Positions 5,344 to 5,402 of a stretch of DNA of 5,402 nt are shown here, piece by piece. The stretch spans positions 1 through 5,402 of the forward strand of contig CAZCHK010000098.1 in the NCBI GenBank assembly GCA_964498605.1. The letters run 5' to 3'. Both the position numbers and the translations under genes were made by a program. Numbering within the stretch: the first letter of the stretch is position 1; every line of letters starts with the position of its first letter. Below the pieces are notes generated by a model, which worked only from the letters and a program-made list of their open reading frames with translations, ran no database searches and had not been told where the DNA came from. Source of the DNA: JBGQAS01 sp964498605 (GTDB lineage Bacteria; Chloroflexota; Anaerolineae; Anaerolineales; Anaerolineaceae).

Positions 5344-5402
5344 TTAAGGATTCAGCATGGCTTCCGCCAGGCTTTTGAGGGGTCTGGACATGTAATCAAA
5401 GC
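5344..5402 (-). CDS. C-terminal end of an unidentified protein (5' partial)
   Basis: On the minus strand a frame is open from the window edge to a TAA stop (5346-5344), giving 18 residues, FDYMSRPLKSLAEAMLNP. The composition looks like a normal helical C-terminus of a soluble protein. It is immediately followed (11 bases) by the well-defined ribosome binding site and start of the small membrane protein, the usual layout of a tight operon. Too little is visible to name a family; an 18-codon open frame alone could occur by chance, so the support comes mainly from the spacing and plausible composition. Confidence 0.5.
   Translation of the reverse strand, partial: FDYMSRPLKSLAEAMLNP

Noticed and set aside
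5130..5378. Plus-strand 82-residue frame
   Set aside because: It is antisense to the small membrane protein, which has a perfect Shine-Dalgarno and a coherent hydrophobic pattern.

Overview
The window looks like part of a bacterial chromosome from the Chloroflexota, most likely an Anaerolineae-type organism, assembled from a metagenome or draft genome. This is an inference. It rests on Thr/Pro-rich 'TPTxTPT' linkers in two unrelated exported proteins, an extra acidic/Gly-rich segment near the GatA N-terminus, and general codon style. No rRNA or marker gene in the window fixes the taxonomy. A 100-base run of N (2467-2566) marks a scaffold join.

Layout on the + strand: (1) the C-terminal end of an unidentified, probably exported protein (to 236), followed by a clear intrinsic terminator (271-298). 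(2) A good sigma70-type promoter (327-354) sits only 10 bases before the ATG of a small membrane-anchored Thr/Pro-rich protein (365-850), so its mRNA may be leaderless. (3) gatC (906-1226) and gatA (1229 to the gap) follow, translationally coupled, with the gatA Shine-Dalgarno overlapping the gatC stop. (4) After the gap comes the 3' part of a secreted protein with two tandem CAP/SCP (YkwD-like) domains and Thr-rich linkers (2567-3652). (5) A full-length gatB (3667-5100) starts 14 bases downstream of it.

On the - strand, converging on gatB, are a two-helix small membrane protein (5332-5138, GTG start, strong Shine-Dalgarno) and the last 18 codons of another gene (5402-5344) just upstream of it.

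GatC, GatA and GatB form the GatCAB amidotransferase, which turns Glu-tRNA(Gln) and/or Asp-tRNA(Asn) into Gln-tRNA(Gln)/Asn-tRNA(Asn) in the cytoplasm. The unusual point is that a gene for a secreted CAP-domain protein lies between gatA and gatB in the same orientation with operon-like spacing to gatB. A Thr/Pro-rich membrane-anchored protein also precedes gatC. The open frame that runs from gatA through the Ns into the CAP gene is a product of the gap and not a real fusion. About 70-75 GatA residues, a stop codon and the CAP protein N-terminus are missing, so the true gap must exceed 100 bases.
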